DNA from: Cloacibacterium normanense
GTDB lineage: Bacteria > Bacteroidota > Bacteroidia > Flavobacteriales > Weeksellaceae
NCBI RefSeq assembly: GCF_003860565.1
Contig: NZ_CP034157.1
Coordinates: 620,001 to 684,000, forward strand
DNA length: 64,000 nucleotides
Reading direction: 5' to 3'
Shown: piece by piece, positions 1 through 7,750 of the stretch
Layout: each line of letters begins with the position of its first letter
How positions within the stretch are numbered: the first letter of the stretch is position 1
Translations under genes and position numbers: made by a program
The notes under the pieces: model-generated
Database searches by the model: none
Seen by the model: only the letters and a program-made list of their open reading frames with translations
Told to the model about the DNA's origin: nothing

Positions 1-340
1 GCAACATAGAAGGTTGCATTCCCATTGCTTGAAGCGTGTCTTGAGACATTTTGGTCGCAATAGGATCTATGAATTTATAGTCTATTTTCGGATTGATTTT
101 TCTGAATTCTTCCAAAAGAAACTGCGTTTCGTTCTGCAATTGCTTAAAACTTGCAGGAAAATCACCTTCCAGATAAACTTCTACAGTCAGTGGTTCTTTT
201 ACAGACTTCAGCGTTTCTACCGTAGCATCAGAAAGGGTGTAACGCTTTTCTTTAGTCAAATCAAAACGATGAGAAAATACCCCGAAAATCCCTAAAAATA
301 GGATGATGGCTGGAATAATATATTTTAAATTTTGTTTCAT
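1..340 (-). CDS. gldG: GldG, gliding-motility ABC transporter auxiliary subunit (5' part only)
   Basis: This is the first ~113 codons of a gene that runs off the left edge. GldG works with GldA and GldF as an ABC transporter needed for gliding motility and related secretion in Bacteroidota. The product opens with MKQNLKYIIPAIILFLGIFG, a membrane anchor, then the family-typical stretch DLTKEKRYTLSD and a periplasmic domain (VEVYLEGDFPASFKQL). The ATG lies 151 bases downstream of the gldF stop on the same strand, matching the usual gldF-gldG order. The rest of the protein cannot be checked here. Confidence 0.88.
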   Translation of the reverse strand, partial: MKQNLKYIIPAIILFLGIFGVFSHRFDLTKEKRYTLSDATVETLKSVKEPLTVEVYLEGDFPASFKQLQNETQFLLEEFRKINPKIDYKFIDPIATKMSQDTLQAMGMQPSML

Positions 341-491
341 TTTTTATTTTAAATTTTAAACCACAAAAGAGACAAAAGCTTTTGTTGCTTTTTAAGTTTT
401 TCAAAAGTAAAAAAAAGGAGAATTTTCTTTTTTTACTTTTGGCTTGCTTTATTTTTCAATCAATTCTTTGGTTGCTTTTGCGGTTAAATAA

Positions 492-1220
492 CTATTTCTT
501 CTTCTCCACAAAAACCTTTGCCAAAAACAAACTCAATCCAATCACCAACAAGAAGTAAAATACATCTTGTGTATCAATCAAACCTCTTGTAAAGGCAATA
601 AAATGATGATAAAAACCAAGATTTTGAAGCAAATAATCTGCGCCTCCCAACAACTTGAAATTGGCCAATTGTTCTATCCCAAAGTATAAAATGAAATTCA
701 GGAAAACGCCCAATAAATAAGCCATAATTTGATTCGAGGAAAGTGAACTTGCCAAAATCCCAACCGCAGAAAATGCTGCAATGAGAAGAATAATCCCAAA
801 ATAGCTTCCCAATGTAGCTCCTAAGTCTAAATTTCCTGCGGGAACGCCTAAAACGTAAACAGAGTAGAGGTAAACCAATGAAGGGAGTAAACATAAAATC
901 CCAACCAAAAATACCGCGAAAAACTTCCCAGAAACGATTTCTGAAATGCTTAATGGTTGAGAAAAAAGCCATTGCAATGTTCCGTTTTGTTGTTCTTCAG
1001 CAAAAGATTTCATGGCTAATGCTGGAATAATGAACAAAAACAACCATGGTGAAAGCGTGAAAAAGCTCTGCAAACTGGCTGTTCCGATTTCTAAAATATT
1101 GAAATCATTCTCGAAAAAAAATAAAAATAAGGCAGAAATCAAAGAAAATGCACCGACGATAATCCATGCACTCCAATTCCCGAAATAACTCCAAAGTTCT
1201 TTTTTAAATATTGCAAACAT
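492..1220 (-). CDS. gldF: GldF, gliding-motility ABC transporter permease
   Basis: This 242-residue integral membrane protein is the permease of the GldA/F/G transporter. It starts MFAIFKKELWSYF and shows about six hydrophobic segments. Between the first ones sits the ABC-2 permease stretch KSFAEEQQNGTLQWLFSQP, typical of GldF and NosY-like permeases. The length fits the family. It lies directly upstream of gldG and 92 bases downstream of hemJ on the same strand, so read-through from hemJ is possible. Confidence 0.9.
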   Translation of the reverse strand: MFAIFKKELWSYFGNWSAWIIVGAFSLISALFLFFFENDFNILEIGTASLQSFFTLSPWLFLFIIPALAMKSFAEEQQNGTLQWLFSQPLSISEIVSGKFFAVFLVGILCLLPSLVYLYSVYVLGVPAGNLDLGATLGSYFGIILLIAAFSAVGILASSLSSNQIMAYLLGVFLNFILYFGIEQLANFKLLGGADYLLQNLGFYHHFIAFTRGLIDTQDVFYFLLVIGLSLFLAKVFVEKKK

Positions 1221-1312
1221 ACTTTTGTCAATTTTTGCTTCTCAAGTCAATTTATTTTATAGTGAATTGCTTTGCGTTAATTTTTTAATTCACTTTTCAC
1301 AGCGTAGCGAAT

Positions 1313-1864
1313 TTACTTTTCACTTTTTTTCTTATTCACCAATTTTACCGTCATCATAATCACAAACACAATAACGAAAAATCCTGTAATTAATTGCCAC
1401 CAATTTTCAATGGTCAAAGATTTTAAAATTACTGTGAAAACCACTAAAAATAGAAGAAATGTTGCAATTTCATTGGCTTGTCTTAATTTGAGATTGGCGG
1501 TTTTTAGTTCACCGTTTTGTAGGTTTTTTATTTCTAATACTTTTTTCCAAGACCAATAATGGTAGATGAAAAGTCCTATGAGAAAGGCTATTTTCAACTG
1601 AAACCAAGACATTTGTAAAAGTGTAGGGTTCATTAAAATTAAAATTGTTCCAAAAATGGTCATCAAAACAAACGCAGGAACCGTGATAATATTCCATAAT
1701 CTTCTTGCCATAAAAACATATTGCTCACGTAAAATTTCTTTTTTAGGACTTTCGAAAGCATCAGTGTCTTTGTAATACACAAAAATTCTTACGAGATAAA
1801 AAATTCCCGCAAAATAACTCACCATAAAGATGATATGCAGCGCTTTTATGATTAAATAAGTCAT
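1313..1864 (-). CDS. hemJ: HemJ-like protoporphyrinogen IX oxidase (CopD/UPF0093 family)
   Basis: HemJ oxidises protoporphyrinogen IX to protoporphyrin IX in heme synthesis, in the inner membrane. The 183-residue protein has four to five hydrophobic segments. It shows the family signatures near the N-terminus (ALHIIFMVSYFAGIFYL, with a conserved His at residue 10) and in the middle (MSWFQLKIAFL, with a conserved Lys). The very short termini and the size fit HemJ. No heme neighbours are present, so the call rests on family motifs only. Confidence 0.85.
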   Translation of the reverse strand: MTYLIIKALHIIFMVSYFAGIFYLVRIFVYYKDTDAFESPKKEILREQYVFMARRLWNIITVPAFVLMTIFGTILILMNPTLLQMSWFQLKIAFLIGLFIYHYWSWKKVLEIKNLQNGELKTANLKLRQANEIATFLLFLVVFTVILKSLTIENWWQLITGFFVIVFVIMMTVKLVNKKKSEK

Positions 1865-1868
1865 GGTA

Positions 1869-1996
1869 ATTTACGATTTACGATTTACGATTTATAATTT
1901 TTCTAACATCCAACATCTAACATCTAACATCTAACATCCAACATCTAACATCCATCATCTAACATCTAACATCCAACATCTAACATCCAACATCCA
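1869..1996. repeat. Tandem short repeats (TTTACGA, then AACATCT/AACATCC)
   Basis: Three units of TTTACGA (about 1870-1890) are followed by about 13 units of a 7-base repeat, AACATCT or AACATCC, up to the end of the SAM hydrolase gene. They sit just upstream of the hemJ start, where they could vary in copy number. Confidence 0.85.
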
Positions 1997-2824
1997 TCAT
2001 TCAAACTGTATATACACCTTATCACCCACTTTTAAACCAAAAAGTGAATTGGCACCATTGTTTTTTGTACCTTTATAAATGGTAATTTCCAGCAAATCTT
2101 GACCATTAAAAAGAGCAGAAGCTTTGCCATGATATTCGTTTTCTTTTTCCCAGTCGGTGACGATGTCTGTGTATTTACGGTTGATGTTTTTCAGTAAAAT
2201 ATTTCGAATGTTAATCTCAAAATTGTTGAAATTCACCATTGTTTTATCAAAAATTAATTTGCTGATGTTGGTTACACAATTCCCGAAATTGTCAATGTAC
2301 ATCACTTCGCCAATCAGCATTTTCTCAGGTTCATTAAAATAAGGTTTTGCAAAAGTAGTACACTTGTATTCCTTAATTTTTCTACCGATAAGTTCTGGCA
2401 AACCACCTTTGGTTAAATGTGCTGCAACGGGAACGAAAATATCTACACTGGCAAATTTCACTTCGTCGTCAAAACGATTATTGATGGTAATTTCATAAAT
2501 GGCTTCTGGTTTTTGGTCAAAAAAAGTGAGGCTCATCAATCCATTGTCTGCTGTAATGAAATAATGCCCATCCATTTTTACTAAAAGATTTTTGCGGTCT
2601 TTGTGAAAAAAACTGTCCACGGAAACAATGTGTACACTCTCTTTAGGGAAATGCGCATAAGCATTTCTAAGAATATAAGCGGTTTGTATTAGATTATAAG
2701 CCCCAATTTCATGGGTGATATCAATAATTCTAGCATCGGGATTAAGCTGGAGAATGCTGCCTTTAATGGCTGAAACTCTGTGGTCTAGATTTCCATAATC
2801 TGATGTAAGGGTAATTATTGGCAT
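1997..2824 (-). CDS. SAM hydroxide adenosyltransferase (DUF62 family)
   Basis: Members of this family hydrolyse S-adenosyl-methionine to adenosine and methionine and are related to fluorinases and chlorinases. The 275-residue protein begins PIITLTSDYGNLDH, the SAM-binding start of the family. It also has DITHEIGAYNL, a substrate-site aspartate region (TADNGLMS) and the C-terminal-domain sequence YIDNFGNCVTN. The length matches the family. It is transcribed divergently from phoH, with both starts within 80 bases. Confidence 0.88.
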   Translation of the reverse strand: MPIITLTSDYGNLDHRVSAIKGSILQLNPDARIIDITHEIGAYNLIQTAYILRNAYAHFPKESVHIVSVDSFFHKDRKNLLVKMDGHYFITADNGLMSLTFFDQKPEAIYEITINNRFDDEVKFASVDIFVPVAAHLTKGGLPELIGRKIKEYKCTTFAKPYFNEPEKMLIGEVMYIDNFGNCVTNISKLIFDKTMVNFNNFEINIRNILLKNINRKYTDIVTDWEKENEYHGKASALFNGQDLLEITIYKGTKNNGANSLFGLKVGDKVYIQFE

Positions 2825-2839
2825 TTTTAATAGTAAAAA

Positions 2840-2870
2840 TTTGAAAAAACAAAGATATTGCTTATTTTTG
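2840..2870 (+). promoter_or_regulatory. Promoter of phoH
   Basis: TTTG at 2840-2843 and TATTTTTG at 2863-2870 are 19 bases apart, matching the Bacteroidota housekeeping promoter (TTG, N19, TAnnTTTG). The expected start of transcription is near 2875, about 27 bases before the gene. Confidence 0.7.
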
Positions 2871-2901
2871 GTAAGATAAAATTTTTAAAAATATAAACAA
2901 T

Positions 2902-3861
2902 TTGTACGAAATCACTTACGAACTCACAGGAATAGACACTAAAACGTTTTATGGTGTTAACAATCAATATTTTAATTTATTGAAATCTTCTTTTCCTACG
3001 CTGAAAATTACGGGGAGAGACAATTTTATTTTTGCAATGGGTAATCAAGAAACGCTAGATGTACTCCAGCAGAAATTAGATGATATTGTGAGTTATATTT
3101 CCACCAATAATTCTATTGGACTCAAAGATTTAGAAAATATTCTCAAAATAAAAAGTGAGGAGGAAAAACAATTGGTTTTTGACCAAGATATCATTGTAAA
3201 GGGTGTAAATGGTAAAATCATCAAAGCGAAAACCACCAACCTTAAAAAATTGGTCAAAGAAAGTGAAAAGAAAGACATGGTTTTCGCCATCGGTCCTGCA
3301 GGAACAGGGAAAACTTATACCAGTGTAGCATTGGCAGTGAGAGCATTGAGAGATAAAGAAGTCAAAAGAATTATTTTAACCAGACCTGCAGTAGAAGCAG
3401 GGGAGAGTTTGGGATTTTTACCTGGCGACTTGAAAGAAAAACTCGATCCTTATTTACAACCGTTGTATGATGCGTTGAGAGATATGATTCCTCACGAAAA
3501 ATTAGAAGGTTTTATCGAGCGCAAAGTGATAGAAGTGGCGCCACTAGCTTTTATGAGAGGAAGAACGTTAGATGAAGCTTTTGTCATTCTAGATGAAGCG
3601 CAGAATACCACACATTCTCAGATGAAAATGTTTCTAACGAGAATGGGCATGAATGCTAAATTCATTATCACTGGAGACCCAAGTCAGGTAGATTTGCCAC
3701 CAAAACAACATTCTGGGCTAAAAGAAGCGATGAGAATTCTAAAAGGAGTTCATGAAATAGGTTTTGTACATCTTACCGAAGAAGATGTGGTAAGACACCC
3801 TGTAGTGAAAAAAATTATCTTGGCTTACAACGCCGAAGAAAAAAGACAAAGAGAAGAATAA
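2902..3861 (+). CDS. phoH: PhoH family ATPase
   Basis: PhoH proteins are cytoplasmic ATPases linked to RNA metabolism and stress. The 319-residue protein has Walker A GPAGTGKT at residues 131-138 and Walker B FVILDEAQN, followed by the PhoH sequence QMKMFLTRMG and GDPSQVDLP. The start used here is TTG at 2902, which gives MYEITYELTG. No in-frame ATG lies upstream, and the promoter is close enough to support this start. A terminator follows. Confidence 0.9.
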   Translation: MYEITYELTGIDTKTFYGVNNQYFNLLKSSFPTLKITGRDNFIFAMGNQETLDVLQQKLDDIVSYISTNNSIGLKDLENILKIKSEEEKQLVFDQDIIVKGVNGKIIKAKTTNLKKLVKESEKKDMVFAIGPAGTGKTYTSVALAVRALRDKEVKRIILTRPAVEAGESLGFLPGDLKEKLDPYLQPLYDALRDMIPHEKLEGFIERKVIEVAPLAFMRGRTLDEAFVILDEAQNTTHSQMKMFLTRMGMNAKFIITGDPSQVDLPPKQHSGLKEAMRILKGVHEIGFVHLTEEDVVRHPVVKKIILAYNAEEKRQREE

Positions 3862-3890
3862 CAAATATTTACAGAAAAAATATAGATAGA

Positions 3891-3918
3891 AAAGCGAATT
3901 TTAATTCGCTTTTTTTTA
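3891..3918 (+). terminator. Terminator after phoH
   Basis: An AAAGCGAATT / AATTCGCTTT hairpin is followed by a run of T, about 30 bases after the phoH stop. Confidence 0.85.
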
Positions 3919-3955
3919 TTAATTTTTCTAAAAAGTGAAAATAATTCATAAAATT

Positions 3956-3987
3956 CTTGATGGTTTAGGTTATTTTTTTTAATTTTG
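3956..3987 (+). promoter_or_regulatory. Promoter of the outer-membrane protein gene
   Basis: CTTG at 3956-3959 and TAATTTTG at 3980-3987 are 20 bases apart, and the ATG is 28 bases further on. Confidence 0.6.
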
Positions 3988-4014
3988 TTTCTGTTAATTA
4001 AATACTAATAAATT

Positions 4015-4524
4015 ATGAAAAAACTATTTTTAGTTGGTGCATTAGCACTTTTCGGAGCTATGAATGCTCAAAAATCATCAGAAGCAACTTCTAAAGGAAA
4101 ATGGGTTATAGAAACTAATGCAGGGTCACCTTTACATTATTTAGGTGGGAGTACTGCTTTTAGTTTGACATCTGTAGATGGAGAGACAATTTGGAATGTA
4201 GGAGCAGAAGGAGGTTATTTTGTTGCCGATAATCTTGCTGTAAAGGCTGGTTTAGGTTTAGGTGATTTTGGTGAGGATAATCTTACAACTTATAGAGTAG
4301 GAGTTCAGTATTATGTTAATAGTAAATTTCCTCTTGCTGCGGATTTTACAGGTGCCAGTACTGGAGATGAAAGTATAAACTATTTTGGTGTTGAAGGTGG
4401 TTATGCTTGGTTCGTTGCTCCTAATGTTGCTCTTACCCCAAAATTGAGATATAATATTACATTAGATGATCAAAAAGCTCCAAGTTCTTTTCAAGGCTTA
4501 ATCGGTTTTTCTTTATTTTTCTAA
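4015..4524 (+). CDS. Small outer-membrane beta-barrel protein
   Basis: This 169-residue protein has a cleavable signal peptide (MKKLFLVGALALFGAMNAQ) and then alternating short strands rich in Gly, Tyr and aromatic residues. It ends in Phe (GLIGFSLFF), as expected for barrel assembly. It resembles the porin/OmpW-like barrels common in Flavobacteriia, but no specific ligand is suggested. It has its own promoter and terminator, so it is a single-gene unit. Confidence 0.75.
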   Translation: MKKLFLVGALALFGAMNAQKSSEATSKGKWVIETNAGSPLHYLGGSTAFSLTSVDGETIWNVGAEGGYFVADNLAVKAGLGLGDFGEDNLTTYRVGVQYYVNSKFPLAADFTGASTGDESINYFGVEGGYAWFVAPNVALTPKLRYNITLDDQKAPSSFQGLIGFSLFF

Positions 4525-4540
4525 AAATCAAAAAAAACAA

Positions 4541-4570
4541 AACGCTCCGAAATTTTTGGAGCGTTTTTTT
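4541..4570. terminator. Bidirectional terminator between the OMP gene and ffh
   Basis: The stem AACGCTCC / GGAGCGTT has T-runs on both strands and sits between two converging genes. Confidence 0.85.
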
Positions 4571-4588
4571 ATATAAATATTTTTAAGA

Positions 4589-5956
4589 CTATTTTCCGAA
4601 AAGTTTGCCGCCCATTCCTGGCATATTAGGCATTCCTTTACTCATCATTTGCATGAGTTGTTTTCCTTGAGGACCTTGCATCATCTTCATCATTTTGCTC
4701 ATCTGTTCGAATTGTTTCATCAGTGCATTTACATCTTCTAATTTTCTACCAGCACCTTTAGCAATTCTTTTTTTACGGTTCATGTCAATCACAGAAGGTT
4801 TTCTCCTTTCTTCTGGAGTCATAGAATAAATAATGGCTTCTATGTGTTTGAAAGCGTCATCATTAATGTCTACATCTTTTATGGCTTTTCCTACACCTGG
4901 TAACATTCCCATTAAGTCTTTCATGTTACCCATTTTTTTGATTTGGTTAATCTGCGTTAAGAAATCATCAAAACCAAATTCATTTTTAGCGATTTTTTTA
5001 TGAAGTTTTTTAGCTTCTTCTTCGTCAAATTGTTCTTGAGCTCTTTCTACTAAGGAAACTACGTCTCCCATTCCTAGAATTCTGTCTGCCATTCTTTCTG
5101 GGTAGAACAAGTCTAGAGCTTCCATTTTTTCGCCAGTAGAAATAAACTTAATAGGCTTATGAACTACAGAACGAACAGTAAGCGCAGCACCACCTCTGGT
5201 ATCACCATCTAATTTGGTTAGAACTACACCGTTATAATCTAAAACATGGTTAAAGGCAAGAGCTGTATTTACGGCATCTTGTCCCGTCATGGCATCTACT
5301 ACGAAAAGGGTTTCGGTAGGTTTTACGGCTTGGTGAACGTTTCTGATTTCGTTCATCATAGCTTCATCTATGGCAAGACGACCTGCAGTATCTATAATCA
5401 CTACATCATGCTTGTTTTCTTTAGCAAACTGAATAGCGTTTTGAGAAATTTCTACAGGATTTTTATTTTCGATTTCTTTGTAAATGGTTACGCCTACTTG
5501 GTCTGCAAGAACCGTTAACTGGTCTATTGCAGCAGGTCTGTAAACATCACAAGCAACCAATAAAGGGTTTTTGCTTCTTTTTTGTTTTAAATAGTTGGCG
5601 AGTTTTCCAGAAAAAGTAGTTTTACCAGAACCTTGTAACCCGGCAATTAAAATAATGGTAGGTTTGTCAGAAAGATTGATGCCTTCCTGAGTAGTACCCA
5701 TCAATTCTACCAATTCATCATGTACAATCTTGGTCATCAATTGCCCTGGAGTAATAGAGGTAAGCACGTTTTGTCCCAGTGCTTTGTCTTGAACTCTTTT
5801 GGTAAGGTCTTTGGCTACTTTGTAATTAACATCGGCATCTACTAGAGCACGGCGAATTTCTTTTACCGTCTCTGCTACGTTAATTTCTGTAATTTTTCCG
5901 CGGCCTTGAATGTTTTGTAAGGCTTTATCTAGCTTGTCCTGAAGACTATTAAACAT
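4589..5956 (-). CDS. ffh: Signal recognition particle GTPase Ffh (SRP54)
   Basis: Ffh binds signal sequences of nascent membrane proteins and 4.5S RNA and delivers ribosomes to FtsY. The 455-residue protein has the N helical domain, then the G domain with GLQGSGKTTFSGKLA (about residues 105-120), DTAGRL, and TKLDGDTRGGAAL. The C-terminal M domain is methionine rich (MSKMMKMMQGPQGK). Length and domain order are normal. It converges with the outer-membrane protein gene. Confidence 0.97.
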   Translation of the reverse strand: MFNSLQDKLDKALQNIQGRGKITEINVAETVKEIRRALVDADVNYKVAKDLTKRVQDKALGQNVLTSITPGQLMTKIVHDELVELMGTTQEGINLSDKPTIILIAGLQGSGKTTFSGKLANYLKQKRSKNPLLVACDVYRPAAIDQLTVLADQVGVTIYKEIENKNPVEISQNAIQFAKENKHDVVIIDTAGRLAIDEAMMNEIRNVHQAVKPTETLFVVDAMTGQDAVNTALAFNHVLDYNGVVLTKLDGDTRGGAALTVRSVVHKPIKFISTGEKMEALDLFYPERMADRILGMGDVVSLVERAQEQFDEEEAKKLHKKIAKNEFGFDDFLTQINQIKKMGNMKDLMGMLPGVGKAIKDVDINDDAFKHIEAIIYSMTPEERRKPSVIDMNRKKRIAKGAGRKLEDVNALMKQFEQMSKMMKMMQGPQGKQLMQMMSKGMPNMPGMGGKLFGK

Positions 5957-6120
5957 AGTGAATGATTTTTTAAGATGTGCAAAAATAAGGAATTTTGTTG
6001 ACTTGTTTCTCTAACTCCTAAAAGATTTGTAAACCAATAGAATAAAATTTATTGATTTTTACCTTTTGAAAAATCTAAATCAAGAGAAATACGTTTTTTA
6101 AAAAGAAAAACAAAAAAAAA

Positions 6121-6140
6121 ACGACTTCCTAAGAAGTCGC
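6121..6140 (-). terminator. Terminator of the cold-shock gene
   Basis: The hairpin CGACTTCCTAAGAAGTCG lies 30 bases after the csp stop and is followed, on the minus strand, by a long T-run. Confidence 0.8.
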
Positions 6141-6169
6141 TTTTGTGTATATAGAATACCAAAAAGAGA

Positions 6170-6364
6170 TTATGCTAATTTTACTTGAATAGCGTTTAAT
6201 CCTTTTTGTCCTTGTGTTACTTGGTACACAACTTTGTCATTTTCTTTAATTGTTCTAGTGCTTAAACCAGAAGAATGTACAAAAATGTCATCTCCTCCGT
6301 TGTTGGGAGTAATAAATCCGAAACCTTTTGTTTCGTTGTAAAATTTTACGGTGCCTTCTTGCAT
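6170..6364 (-). CDS. Cold-shock protein (CspA family)
   Basis: This 64-residue single-domain RNA chaperone has both RNA-binding motifs: RNP1 as KGFGFITP and RNP2 as DIFVHSSG. The start MQEGTVKFYNE is typical. Size and sequence fit CspA-type proteins that melt RNA structure. A terminator follows on the same strand. Confidence 0.93.
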   Translation of the reverse strand: MQEGTVKFYNETKGFGFITPNNGGDDIFVHSSGLSTRTIKENDKVVYQVTQGQKGLNAIQVKLA

Positions 6365-6525
6365 AGTAATGGGTTTTAAATAGACATTTTTTACAATGTC
6401 TTGGTTAATGGATTAAGAAGCAGTAAACCTAAGTTTCTTATTTCTTAACGGGTAATAGCGATTTTGCGCAATATATGGAGTAAAGAGAAATAGTTTTGAA
6501 ATAGTATTCCAAAGATGATTTCTCG

Positions 6526-6954
6526 TTATTTTACCAATTCAATGTTGATTGCCGAAAATCCTTTCGCAGATCTTTCTTTCTCGAAAGATACTTTGTGCCC
6601 TTTTTTCAGGATTTCTCTTGCATTATTTTGGTGGAAAAACACATTTTCTTTTGAACGATCTTCGGTGATGAAACCGTAACCTTTTTCACTTAAGAAAGTG
6701 ATGATTCCAGACTTTCTAGTTTCTTCTTCAGGAATAGGAGCAGCTCCTAATTGAATATCGTCTAGAGAAACCTCTTGTCTTTTTTCTGGCGGAGTAGTTG
6801 TAATTCTTCCGAACTCATCTACATAGGAAAACATATCTTCTAGTTCTTTTCCTTTGTTGTTGTTCGCTTTACGCTCTTCACGGCGCTGTGCTTTTTCTTT
6901 TTGTTTTTGAATTTTTTTCTTAAAGTTTTCTTTTTTTGAGAAAGAATCTGCCAT
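6526..6954 (-). CDS. Cold-shock-domain protein with basic N-terminal extension
   Basis: Residues 1-70 are very rich in Lys, Arg and Glu (KKKIQKQKEKAQRREERK) and likely form a charged helix. A cold-shock domain follows at about 79-142, with KGYGFITEDRSKENVFFH covering both RNA-binding motifs. This layout recurs in Bacteroidota, and the role is presumably RNA binding. It stands 160 bases upstream of the smaller csp gene on the same strand. Confidence 0.85.
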   Translation of the reverse strand: MADSFSKKENFKKKIQKQKEKAQRREERKANNNKGKELEDMFSYVDEFGRITTTPPEKRQEVSLDDIQLGAAPIPEEETRKSGIITFLSEKGYGFITEDRSKENVFFHQNNAREILKKGHKVSFEKERSAKGFSAINIELVK

Positions 6955-7551
6955 AAATAATGTTCTGTTTGTTTTTTAATGAATGATGAAACCAATGAAT
7001 ATTGGTGTATTGCGTGCTATAAGAAATCTGCTAATTTTATAAACAGAGCGCTTATATCATAAGGATCAGGGGAACTTCGTCCAGGTTATTTTGCCTTGTT
7101 TTGCTTTCAGGGTTATGTGCATCTGTGAGGTGTTATTCTAAAAAGGGACGCTGAAAAAGCAAAAACTGAAAAAGAAATAAAAAAATATTCTAAACTGTAA
7201 CAGATAGCAAAGGCAGTAACCTATTTTATAAATTATTCTACAAAGGTACACTAAATAAATGACGTGACCTAATGATGAGTTTTTGGGGGAGGATTTCACT
7301 GTGATTAGGGTTTGGGTTGAATCAAGTGGCAGTCAAAGTGCAGTTTTGTTCGGAAAAAGTACCGTTTTTCCGAAGCTAATTCGAACTTGATTCGAACAAG
7401 ACTCGAAGGAAAGTGGAAAAAAGGAGTGTGAATGAGTGTTTTTTTTGGAGATAATAAGAGAGGGTGATGTCTAAATGAACAGCAACTGAGGTGCAATTAT
7501 CCTGCCTTTATCCTACAATTATCGAGGAAGGGTGTAGTAAGGATGTGACAA
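6955..7551. other. Non-coding gap before the CRISPR locus
   Basis: No convincing gene is seen on either strand. The gap holds a short palindrome (arms CGGAAAAA and TTTTTCCG, 7351-7372) and three nearby TCGAA words at about 7380-7408. The left part presumably contains the leader of the cold-shock-domain gene. Confidence 0.5.
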
Positions 7552-7643
7552 TTAAAAAAGTCCCACCGAAGCAGGACTATAGATTTTACATCTACGGCAT
7601 ATAGCCTTATTGTGATAAGATTAAAGATTAGAAATTTTAATCA
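7552..7643 (-). ncRNA. tracrRNA of the type II-C CRISPR system
   Basis: Read on the minus strand, 7640-7612 is an anti-repeat. It pairs with the first 26 bases of the CRISPR repeat with only three or four mismatches (core TTTCTAATCTTTAATC). Then come a short stem (GGCTATATGCC), a further stem (TAGATGTAAAATCTA) and the terminator hairpin GTCCTGCTTCGGTGGGAC with a T-run at 7560-7552. tracrRNA pairs with crRNA and loads Cas9. Its place just upstream of and divergent from cas9 is usual. Confidence 0.88.
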
Positions 7644-7648
7644 TACTA

Positions 7649-7656
7649 CAAATATA
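7649..7656 (-). promoter_or_regulatory. tracrRNA promoter (-7 box)
   Basis: TATATTTG on the minus strand fits TAnnTTTG and predicts a start at about 7643, directly before the anti-repeat. Confidence 0.65.
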
Positions 7657-7693
7657 AATAAAAATTTATTGTAAAAGATTATGGTTTTCCGTA

Positions 7694-7723
7694 TTGTGCA
7701 AAATTTTCTTTTTGCTAATTTTA
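7694..7723 (+). promoter_or_regulatory. Likely cas9 promoter
   Basis: TTG at 7694-7696 and TAATTTTA at 7716-7723 are 19 bases apart. The second box departs from TAnnTTTG in its last base. The cas9 ATG is 28 bases downstream. Confidence 0.5.
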
Positions 7724-7750
7724 TAAATTCATAAAATAAAACTAATACTT

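Noticed and set aside
7305..7496. 63-residue minus-strand frame upstream of the tracrRNA
   Set aside because: No homology-like features, and composition unlike neighbouring genes.
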